This document shows positions 54,815-64,000 of a DNA stretch of 64,000 nucleotides, piece after piece; the stretch's first letter is position 1, and the number at the start of each line of letters is the position of its first letter. Position numbers and translations under genes: made by a program. This DNA is from Tetrapyrgos nigripes. Taxonomy: Eukaryota; Basidiomycota; Agaricomycetes; Agaricales; Campanellaceae. Under the pieces are notes generated by a model that worked only from the letters and a program-made list of their open reading frames with translations, searched no databases and was not told the origin of the DNA. The stretch spans positions 1 through 64,000 of the forward strand of contig JAACJM010000281.1 in the NCBI GenBank assembly GCA_013368315.1, given 5' to 3'.

Positions 54815-57800
54815 GCTTTTGCTGATGACATTGTAAATCTTATGACCAAAGCTTTTAATGACATCGCAAAATATGGAGTCGCAGAAAGGACTCACTTTTT
54901 GGATGGATGGATGTGCCCACTATACAAAAAGAATGATAAGTGCAACATTGCCAACTACCGACCCATTACACTCCTCAACACAGACTACAAAATCTTTACG
55001 AAAGTCCTAGCTACCAAGCTAGGTAAAGTAGCCCCAGACCTCTTGCATCATAATCAAGCTGGCTTCGTGCCCAGACGACAAATTAGTGATCAGACAAAAC
55101 TTATTAGAATGGTCATGGCCTCGGCAGAACAGAGTGCCCAGAACGGGCTAATTGTCTCCTTAGACCAAGAAAAGGCATATGATAAAGTGGACCACGAATA
55201 TCTATGGAAAACACTAGAGAAATTTGAATTCCCAGCTGAATTTATCACGGCTGTACAACACCTGTATAAACCAGCGAAGACTTCAGTCATGGTCAATGGT
55301 GTGAAAAGCGACACATACAATGTAATTAGAGGAGTCCGGCAGGGAGACCCCCTGTCCTGCCTAATTTTCGACCTTGCGATAGAACCGCTCGCTGCAATGT
55401 TAAGAAACTCGACCCTCCAAGGATTCAAGATCCTGGGTGTAACTGAACGACTAATTGCCAATCTATTTGCAGATGACACCACAGTCTTCCTCGCTGCGAC
55501 TGATGACTTCCAAGACCTCCAACTTATCCTGAATGATTGGTGTGCTGCATCAACGGCGAAATTCAACGTTAACAAAACTGCAATAATACCAATAGGAACA
55601 GCAGAATATTGATGAACCGTGATTGAAACCAGAAGAACGACCCCACACCAATATGGAAGGAGCCCATACCTAAATTTACTCCCCCCTAACCTCCACATCG
55701 CTAAGGAAGGGGAAGCAGTCAGGATTCTGGGTGCTTGGTTCGGAAACGAAATCAGTGCGTCTCAAATCTGGGCGCCGCTGATAGAAAAGATCAACAAAGT
55801 CCTAGAAAGATGGGCAAAGGGCTCACCTACAATGGAAGGGCGACGACTAATAGTACAAATGTTTGCTGGAGGCATGTCCCAATACCTAACCCAGGTACAA
55901 GGAATGCCAACCGAAGTCGAAAAACGACTAGCAAACAAATAAGTAAATATATCTGGGAGGAAAAAGAAAAGAACCCAGTGAACAAAGACACAACATACCT
56001 GGAAATTAAGGATGGTGGAAGAGCCGTCCTAGACATCTCCGCACGTAACGAGGCGATTGAAATAATGTGGCTTAAAAGATATTTAAGTTTCAGGCCAAAT
56101 CGCTCCCTATGGGCCATCCTAGCAGACTCTCTACTAGCAACGAATACCCCGGCCACTGAAACCAACGTACCAGCCTTTATCAAACAGAATTGCTTCCTGC
56201 AATCATGGTCAACAAGCACCGGCCCAAGATCCTCACAGATACAAGAACTACGCAACATGATTAGTACTGGAAAAAAGTATGGCATAAGAATAGAGGGGCT
56301 GGCTTTCAAATGAAACATACTTAGGGAAATGCCTATATGGCATCACGTTCAAGCCGACCCAAGGATACGAAGACTCACCAGCTCTATGGCAAGTACATGT
56401 CTCATGGAAAACCATAAACTGAAAACAGTAGGGGAGGCTGTAGACCTAGCAGCCCTGCTGATCACCCTCCCAAGACAGCGAAGGAAACATCGCGCAAATG
56501 ATCGTTGTCAGTGCCGTGATTGTATAGACATAAGGCAACAAACAGGCTGTACCCACCCACACCAGTGTATGTCCAGGGCGCAGGAGCTTTTAGATACCCT
56601 TCCTGCGAAATGGGATCCTAGAGAAGAACAACCGGAGGACTGTGAAGGGAGCTTCCTGGAACCCAGTGCGACAGAAAGTACCAGAATTTTTGATTATCGC
56701 ATCTCTACTACTGGAAACTTGTCAGATATCTTTCGAGTATTCACTGACCAAAGATGGACTCCTACCAATGAGGTCCTGACCTGACAAATCAGACAGAATA
56801 ACGACGAACCGACGAACCCACGAAGACTGTTGCGACTGATGGGCCTTGCGTAAATAACGGCCAAGATGATGCTGTGGCAGGGGCTGGGATCTTTTTAGAA
56901 GTTGGCGATGCTAGAAATAGATCAATTAAGCTACCTAAACAGGTAGGAAACATACCCATCATCCAGTCAAACCAAGCGGCAGAACTAGTAGCAGCAAAAG
57001 TAGCGCCAGAGCTAGTCCAAAGAACAACGAGGATGGAACTGGAGACAGACTCAAAATATGTGATTTCACACCTAACAAGTAGCCTAAAAAGAATGGAGGA
57101 CACGGCTATATAGGTGTTAATAATGCAGATATCATAAGAACGATGGTAGCGAACTACAGATTGCGTGAAGCACCCACCAATATCAAGTGGGTCAAAGGTC
57201 ACAATGGTCACGAAGGAAATGAAACTGCGGACGCACTAGCTGGCGCTGCAACAGATAAGCTACAGGACGATGCTATTGACCTAATTACTCCTCCGACACT
57301 TAGAGTAACAGGTGCGAAGTTGAATGCACTCACCCAAAAACTTGCATATACCGCCATTCGACAATGGAAAGCAGCTAAGACGCCACAACAGCCCAGGACC
57401 CGGACCATCCTGACCCTAGTTAAATCACAAACCCAATCTCTGTTCAATATTATCCCGACGGATACCGTTATATGGAAGTCAATCCGCTCTCGGGATCTAG
57501 AGAAGAAGACGAGGTATTTCCTATGGATGATTGCAAATGACGCATATATGACAGGCACGCACTGGCTGAGGGAAAACTACAGTCCTGAAGCCAAAGAAAG
57601 AGTGATATGTCAACATGACAATAAAACAGAGGACATCACCCACATCCTGGTTGGCTGCAAAAGCCCAGGGCAGGAACTCATCTGGGAGCTAGCCGGAAGA
57701 CTTTGGGAAAGGAAAAACGGGACCCTAGCATGGGAATGCCCGGCGCTGGGGACAATAGTAGGCGCAGGACTAGCTGTCCTGAAAACACCCAAGGGAGCAC

Positions 57801-58113
57801 GAAAGTCTGGCGAGGAAAGATTATGGAGAATCCTAATAGCAGAATCTGCGTACCTAATCTGGAGGATGAGGTGCGAGAGAGTCATACGCAAAGACAATGA
57901 ACCCTTTATGAGAAGGGAAGTAGAGTCTAGATGGTCGTTCATGATTAACGAACATTTCCAGCTTGACGCGCATGGCAAGCCGGAAATACGGAAAAAAAGG
58001 AGTAAGCCCGAACTTAGTACGTGCCACATGGCAAGGGCTACTAAAAATGGAACACTGGGGAAAGGTGCCACTGCTTCGCATGGCAAATTGCGAGGCCCAT
58101 TATTGGATAAGTA
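54815..58113 (+). pseudogene. Tad1-like LINE, RT to C-terminus
   Basis: RT: LMTKAFNDIAKYGVAERTHF, WMCPLYKKNDKCNIANYRPI, TLLNTDYKIF, AGFVPRRQISDQTKLI, VSLDQEKAYDKVDHEYLW, GVRQGDPLSCLIFDLAIEPL and FADDTTVFLA (intact ADD at about 55470). After a stop at 55611: EAVRILGAWFGNE, then a frame change to YIWEEKEKNPVNKDTTYL. A Cys/His cluster CQCRDCIDIRQQTGC is near 56510. RNase H at about 56825-57250: TVATDGPC, FLEVGD-like strands, MELETDSKYVISH, KGHNGHEGNETADALA. C-terminal knuckle CQHDNKTEDITHILVGC at 57610-57660; stop 58111-58113. EN-RT-RNase H-knuckle is the Tad1-clade order. This half starts where the 34.9-36.7 kb half ends. Confidence 0.9.
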
Positions 58114-58468
58114 AAGTGGTTTCGTATGCAGTAAAAAATCAGATAGAGCCCAATATCTCAATGTAACGACGCCTTTAATTATAAATGACCTTGGACTCAT
58201 TGGGTGGAGGATGCCATAGTGATTCAGAGCGGCGCTTGGTGACTTTCGATGGCTGCTGAGGGAAGGAAAACACGTCTGAAGCTCGTCGTGGTTGGGCCTG
58301 TAGTCGTTGACAGCAGAGGGAAAGGACTTATGACGTACTTACATCGTATCGAGCGTCAGTTGAAATGGAAGTGTTCGGGCACTTCGGAGCGCTGAGGTGG
58401 CGTGTAAAAGTTAGAACCCGTGAGAACCTTTGGTACTCAATTGGGGGGTCGACATAAGTTAACTTGGC
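58114..58468 (+). other. LINE 3' untranslated region
   Basis: Ends TTAACTTGGCCTAAAGGGCC, the same 3' terminus as in the truncated insertion at 16.2-16.7 kb. Confidence 0.65.
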
Positions 58469-58745
58469 CTAAAGGGCCTTGTAATACCCTGCCAGATGAC
58501 TGGGTGACAAATACCGGGGTTTTAGTGGGTATTGAGTCAGATTTGCGCCGTCAAACGGGTCCCCGAGGCAGGTAGGCAGAACGACCTACCCTCGGGGAGG
58601 CTTAAAAGCCCTGTCTCGGCAGTTCTATTCTCTATGAATTATGTTCCTATGCTATGTCTTTATGCTTTTCATCTCTACTAAGCAAGGTTCTTAACCCTTG
58701 TGCAGACCGCGGGTTTCTCGTAGTGTGACGACCAAGTCAGTGCAC
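58469..58745 (+). repeat. Possible solo LTR
   Basis: Starts TGTAATACCCTGCCAGATG right after the LINE end. It has TTAAAAG about 130 bp in, a C/T-rich stretch, and ends near AAGTCAGTGCA. The TG...CA ends and size fit an LTR, but no partner or target duplication is visible. Confidence 0.3.
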
Positions 58746-59844
58746 TGCAAGTACATAACGCTCCTCCAAAAAAAGAAGAAAAAAATAGAAAGACATAGAA
58801 TTTATATTCACAGCGAGACCATGCCCAGAATCCGAGGAACATTTCTACCGTATAAGAAGAATAAATCACGGACCACATTACAGTATAACTATGTCCTGAA
58901 TATTCAGGTTCTCCAAGCCCAACTTATCAATCTGCACGAATTCCACGCGGTCAGCTTTTACTGCTAAGACTCGTGACCTCCGTGTATTACCATAAACTTG
59001 CTGTCACCTATTCACCAAAGATGCTAGATGGAGAACTTGGCCTGGACTTTTGGAAGCCCTCTATAAACAGGTATCAGATATTAGCCTCGTTGAACTTAGT
59101 GGACATTAGGTATGTTTAGTAATTCTGTGTTTCTCACCTCCCAAGATAATACTGCTGAAGGAAGTCAAACGAACTGATGTACATAGGAAGAAAGAGACGC
59201 AGATTCTGATACGTGAAAAGACGCGCCATGCAAATTAATTTGCAGTGAGTCAAGGATGCTGAGACAATAGATCAACCCTGTTGCAAAGGCTTTTGCAGAA
59301 CTCAAGTCGACGCAAGCTTCGGCTCAAAGGCAGAGACAAGTAAAACAAATACAGAAAGAGAAGCGGAACGAAAAAGACGCCAGGGAAAGCGGGACGCATA
59401 CTGCAGTCTCTATTCTTATCCCCAGGGTTTACTGTGCCTAGTAGCAACACCAGCGTCAGCACTATTTCCATTTCTGTACCTATTTCCGTCATCGCCAAGA
59501 CCAACGCGAATACAAGCCCATTCCTGTACTCCGAGCACTGATACGCAATATCCAATTACCCATCATCCAACGCTGAACGGTATAACCCACTAGCTTCACA
59601 CATACAACCATGGGATAAGGAGAGAACGAGAAAAAAATAAACAAAACATAAGTAGGAAGGAGAATAAGGAACAAGGGGGGAAAACGAAGTAAACAAAAAG
59701 AAAAGAAAGAAAAGAAAGAAAAAAGAACTGAGAACTATAAAACCGACAAATGAACAGCAAGAGTAGAGGCAGAAGCAGAAGCTGCAACACCGTATACGAC
59801 CGTCCAGCACTCTATGGTCACCAACAGCAGTAAAGCTCACACTG

Positions 59845-60545
59845 GTATAAAGACTTGTCCCCGCAAACGTATTCGTATAAATGAATACCAACTCTCCACT
59901 GATGCCAAAGTCACATAGTTTGATGTGCCTATAATGGAAAACGACGAGTTGGAGGTTTCGATGTCTTTTTCTTGGTTTATTCTCTTGTGAAATGTAAGGG
60001 GGAGGGAAAGGAAGAGCAAGGAGGGGGGGAAGGGGGGGGACAGTTAAGGGGATGGAGGGCAGAGCAATGCGCAAAGAGAGAGGAAAAGAAAGAACAGTAG
60101 TTCGTGACGATGTCAACGGCAGCGCGAGAGGGGGGAAAAAGACACTGAAAACAGGAAATGTGAAAGTAAGAATGAAAGAATGAAAGAAAATTAGCCGTAG
60201 TTAAGGTGTGAGACAGGAGGGGGAAATGGTAGAAGGATGCCAAACTGTGTAAAAAGCGGAAGAAACCAAAAAACCTTAGAACTCATGCAAGATGAGACCC
60301 ACCTCAATCCACTCCATACACATACGTATATTGGGCTCTTACAGGTATGCTCCATAGGACGCAATGATCCAGCTTCCATTGGTGACGTTATTCTTGGAGT
60401 GCAAGTATGAAGTAGAGACTATTTTACTATGAACTATGTACCATCCGACATCTCGTTTTAAGTTTACCCCTATTCGTTCGCGGCTTGACGCATCACCAAC
60501 AGCGAAGCCAACACCAAAGACCATTGCCATCCCCAATCCAGGAAT
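59845..60545 (-). pseudogene. MAP-kinase-kinase-like relic B2
   Basis: Paralogue of relic A2. The minus strand retains a glycine-loop-like GDGNG (about 60535-60515), KIVSTSYLHSK, then SYGAYL followed by a stop (CAA to TAA) and EPN. It then has HIKLCDFGISGELV and NTFAGTSLYT at about 59930-59845. Here the activation segment keeps the Ser of DFGxSGEL that A2 lost, while the hinge is broken. Confidence 0.6.
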
Positions 60546-61139
60546 AGGAGTATGGGAGGATCGAAGAGAAATAGATATAGACGTAACGAAATCACAAAGC
60601 GAAGAAAAGAAAAGAAGAAAAAAGAATAGAATAAAAACAGAACTTTGTGCGAAAGACAGAAAAGCATCGGGACCGTCCGTGGCTGACAAAAACCAGCAGA
60701 AGCATTAACATCGACAATATTACTGCCGACATCAGCGCCGGCAGTATCATCACCATAGTCGACACTGAAACCAGGACCGAAGCTATGCTCAGCATTTGAT
60801 AACGAAGCTCCAAAACCCAACACTAATACTCGCATTTTCAGCTCGTGAACCCAACCTCCCCTTCACCCTTCTTTTACCCTCCTTCACTACTTTGACACCC
60901 GATGCCTGACCCCCCCCCCCCGTTTCAAAAAAGAAAAGAAGAAAGAAAGAAAGAAAAGTACACCACTCAAACCCCAAACCCCACCCTTCGCAACAAAGAC
61001 GAACCTCGAAAAGCAATTGAAACTCGAACTCACACCTGAAACCAGACCGACCCCACCCTTCACAAAAACCCCAAACCACGCCCCCCGAAACTCCAAGATG
61101 AAGGAAAACGAAAACTAGGGTTGATACAAACACTCTTCC

Positions 61140-62006
61140 CCCCAAACATATTCGCGAAAACTGTTCACTAGCTTCTCCGCTGACACCAGGGTTGCATGGT
61201 GCAATGTCTTCGGAGAAGGAGAGGATGTTGGAGGGGGGCACGGCAGGCAAAGCAGCGCGCAAAGAGAGAAGAAAAAGAAAGAACAGTAGTTAGCGACGAC
61301 GTCAACGGCAACGAGAGAGCGGGGGGGAAAGCCATGGAAAACAGAAACAATAAATTGAGAACCAAAGAGAATTAGCCGTAGTCATAGCCATGGCTGTGTA
61401 CATAGACATAGACGTAAAGCCAAGGAAACTCACCGTGATGTATAACCCCATCCTACATGAAATCTGAACCCTCCGAGACACTCTGCGCAATCCCCCTCAC
61501 CATGTTGATCGGGGTATGCCCTCGGAGCGGGGAGGTGGATTCATAGAGTCGAAGGAGTCTGGTTATAAATAAGCCAGTCAGCATTGAAACCGTAAAACGA
61601 AAACACGAAAACACAAGACATCAACGGTGACATCAAAGGAACAAGAGGGGAGGGAGAAATGCGAGAAAGACATGAAACGGCGCAAATGGCGGAAGAAAGC
61701 AAAAACCTGGAAACCGTGCGAGAAGAGACACCCACCTCAATCCCACTCCATGCATATAAATATGTTCGGCTCTTGCAGATATGCTCCGCAAGACTGCGCC
61801 ATTAACTTTGGTTTTGGAGTGCTTTGTGCATATATGAAAAATGCGGAGTTCTCGGCGGAGTTGTTTGCAAATTTGAAGTTTTGCATTTCCGAGGACGATC
61901 CGTTTGAGAGCGGGAAGGGGAAGGAGATAATGAGGAGGTGGGGAGTGATAGGGAGAGGTTGAGAGGGGGTGGACAGAGATAAGGGTACAAGGGTCAGTAT
62001 TTGCAT
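61140..62006 (-). pseudogene. MAP-kinase-kinase-like relic B1
   Basis: Same motifs and frame breaks as relic A1 (ICKQLRREL; CGAYLQEPNIFICMEWD; GVSGE and KLVNSF in different frames). The shared lesions show the gene was already dead before the segmental duplication. Confidence 0.55.
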
Positions 62007-62649
62007 TTACACTAGAGGAGGAAAGGACAAGCGAAGAAAGGAAGAAAGAAGGCGAGACAAAGAAACAAAACGAAAACGAAAACGAACAACGCCAAAGGGT
62101 CCCGCTGATACTGACAATGCCAGCATGACTCGGACAAGACACCAATATCCCACTCCCAAGCCTGACCCTCGACCTCAACGGCAACTGTGACCGGTCAGCC
62201 GGGCACCCCCACAGCACCAGCATGATACCGAAAGACATTTCCAACCCCAAGCCCCCAACCTGTAGCCCCAGTGTTCCAACAATGCAATACCCACAAATCC
62301 AACACGGCCCGGCCGCCTACTCCCAACTGGACAACGACCCGAGCCCAGCTTGCCACTTCCAACCTCCTCGACTCCTCAACCAGCCATAAACACTCAAAAT
62401 CACTCGTCGATGAAAAAAGAATACAAGAAGATAAACACCCACCTTCTTGGCCAACGCCATGTCCATCTCTATAGGTTTCACCATCTCCTCCGTGGTTTGC
62501 ATAGGTCGTTAGGATTGTTGGGGTGAGGTGGAGGGTCTGGTTTACGCAGAGGTGAGAAAGGGGCGGAGCGGAGGGGGCGGGTATGAAAAGTGAGAGAGAG
62601 AAAGGGGACAGGGGACAAGGGAGTGGGGCAGAGGAAGAGATGCAACATT

Positions 62650-62980
62650 ATCATAATGTACGCGTCCTTGGAACCCAACGCCTTGTAGATACGTTTTCGT
62701 CTTCTTGAAAGGTGGGTTGGGGACTTTTTCTGAGGAGGCGGATGGGCAGAGATGTGGAGGGAGACGTCGAAGTTGACATGGATGTCAATACACTGGTGAT
62801 GGGGCCTTCTTCCATTCCCCTCGCCTCAGTCTCGGTCTCTGTCCCATAATCTTCCATCAATACTCTCGCCTTTTCTTCCTAATCCTCGAAGGTAATCGTA
62901 GCCTGGGAGTCTGAGACCACCACGCCTGCTACTGCCAATGCCATGTCTGTGTCCATTAGCGCGAGACGAATGCATAGGGG
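62650..62980 (-). pseudogene. Unidentified gene remnant, copy B
   Basis: Counterpart of 20800-21310. The minus strand reads EDYGTETETEARGMEEGPIT, TSVLTSMSTSTSPSTSLPI and, in another frame, IYKALGSKDAY. The segment corresponding to FLTNDFSLNKFLPK in copy A is deleted. Confidence 0.35.
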
Positions 62981-63598
62981 ATGCGTCTGGATGAGAAGAC
63001 GCGGAAGGAGAAGGCGACCCGGAGGAGATAAGTAATGCGGAAAGGGATTCTATTAGCGTTGGCGTTGTCGCAAGGATTGGGAGGAAGAGGTAGTAACGGC
63101 GTGTATGTAATCATAGACTGCAGGACCTGGTGGCTGTGCAAGTTCGTCACTAGAGTGGCAGTCAAAAGCACGCCTGAATGCACCTTAGACCACCCAGTCT
63201 CACGTCCCAAGCCCAGATCCTGGAAACGCAGTGAAGTTGCCAAAAAGTCCGCTTGGGGCGTGCTAACTCCGAGTACGTTTCACTACATGCTTAAGCAGAC
63301 TTCTGCGCAGGAAACCTCTAGAAAGCGAGTCTTAGCGCAGCAATTTGTAACGTGTGAGAAGGGCTCATTTGGACTTACTATAGCAATAAACGAGGCACTT
63401 ACTCATGCAGATGGTAATACTGTTATAAATACATTTTATTGATCACAAGTGGACGTACTTAACAAAGTAAAGTGCTACGTTGTAGAGATTTCACCATTTT
63501 ACTAACCATGAAACTTCAAAAGAGTAAGTATAGAATGACTGGATCAGAGCTATATACGACTGGAGGGCAATATACATGCTATCACAGAGAATTCTGGT

Positions 63599-64000
63599 TT
63601 AAAAGATACCATTCACTGAGCAACTTCGGCGAGACTCTCCATTTTCCTTCAGAGCTCTTTCACACATCTGTACCATTCTTTGCAGCTCTCCATGAGACGC
63701 AAAAAGATCCCTAGCTTCCTGAAACTTCTTTCTAGCCTCAGTAAACTCGCCCATGTCTTTGAAAAGCAAGCCAAATTCATAAAGACACCATCCCATATAA
63801 TAATGATGTGTAGACTGAAGCTGAGAGTAAGATCCCAATGCATCCGTGAAGGCTTGCTTTGCCAGCTCATATTGACCCATTTTTCTGTATATAACTCCTG
63901 ATTCTTCCAAACAGTACCCATCTCACGAACATCATTTATAGTGGAATAAATTTCATATGCTTCATGGATTAATGAAAGAGCCTCATCTAATTGATTCTGA
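63599..64000 (-). pseudogene. NB-ARC/TPR receptor, copy B (3' end only)
   Basis: TPR units GVIYRKMGQYELAKQAFTDA and LGSYSQLQSTHHYYMGWCLY and a slightly different C-terminus (CERALKENGESRRSCSVNG). Near 63917 one A is missing relative to copy A, shifting the frame upstream of SGVIYRKMG. So a receptor continuing from the left would end early or aberrantly. The rest lies outside the window. Confidence 0.85.

Larger units (their letters stand above)
58786..64000. repeat. Segmental duplication, copy B (runs off the window)
   Basis: Collinear with 16676-22275. It starts TAGAAAGACATAGAATTT after an A-rich junction (58766-58785). Differences from copy A: no 0.52-kb insertion, ~66 bp of kinase N-lobe retained (about 60478-60540), contracted GAAAAC tract, ~160-bp deletion and ~100-bp retention near 62650-62850, and a frameshift in the NB-ARC/TPR end. 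Confidence 0.95.

Overview
This window reads as repeat-dense nuclear DNA of a basidiomycete fungus, most likely an Agaricomycete. The support is short spliceosomal introns (about 50-65 nt, GT...AG), a Plavaka-type transposase, a Tad1-like LINE, a chromodomain-bearing Ty3/Gypsy pol, Ty1/copia elements with a half-tRNA(iMet) primer site, and an NB-ARC/TPR receptor gene of the fungal NLR type. I cannot name the genus. There are no bacterial operons, rRNA or tRNA genes or CRISPR arrays.

Layout. 1-2.5 kb: decayed Ty3/Gypsy pol (RT-RNase H-integrase-chromodomain) with a perfect 70-bp fold-back in its RT, then its 3' LTR. 2.7-9.4 kb: a complete hAT transposon (13-bp TIRs, 8-bp target duplication) inserted just downstream of the LTR TATA box. 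Its transposase is rebuilt as 10 open exons (799 codons). On the other strand the hAT carries a captured, intron-containing piece of an oxysterol-binding-protein gene. 10.7-16.1 kb: a gag relic and a reverse-strand Ty1/copia element with 99% identical LTRs but a deleted RT segment. 16.1-16.7 kb: a LINE 3' stub, whose empty site is visible in a repeat copy at 25.5 kb. 16.7-22.3 kb: copy A of a segmental duplication holding relics of MAP-kinase-kinase-like genes and the 3' end of an NB-ARC/TPR gene, which continues intact to 24.95 kb.

26.5-58.5 kb is a nest. A Tad1-like LINE is interrupted first by a complete copia element (26.857-34.899 kb, ATTAG target duplications) and then by an ~18-kb block (36.7-54.8 kb). 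The block has a different minisatellite at each end (28-bp units left, ~31-bp units right). It holds a degenerate Plavaka transposase, two or three accessory genes, repeated promoter-like modules, and a decayed, internally deleted copy of the splicing factor gene SYF1. The LINE resumes at 54.8 kb within a few codons of where it stopped. 58.8-64.0 kb: copy B of the segmental duplication, ending inside a frameshifted second NB-ARC/TPR gene.

The only genes that look intact are the hAT transposase and the NB-ARC/TPR receptor. The most unusual content is host-gene capture by two unrelated DNA transposons (an oxysterol-binding-protein fragment in the hAT, SYF1 in the Plavaka block) and the co-duplication of an NLR gene with MAPKK-like relics. 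All gene identities come from recognising protein motifs by eye; no database search was run.
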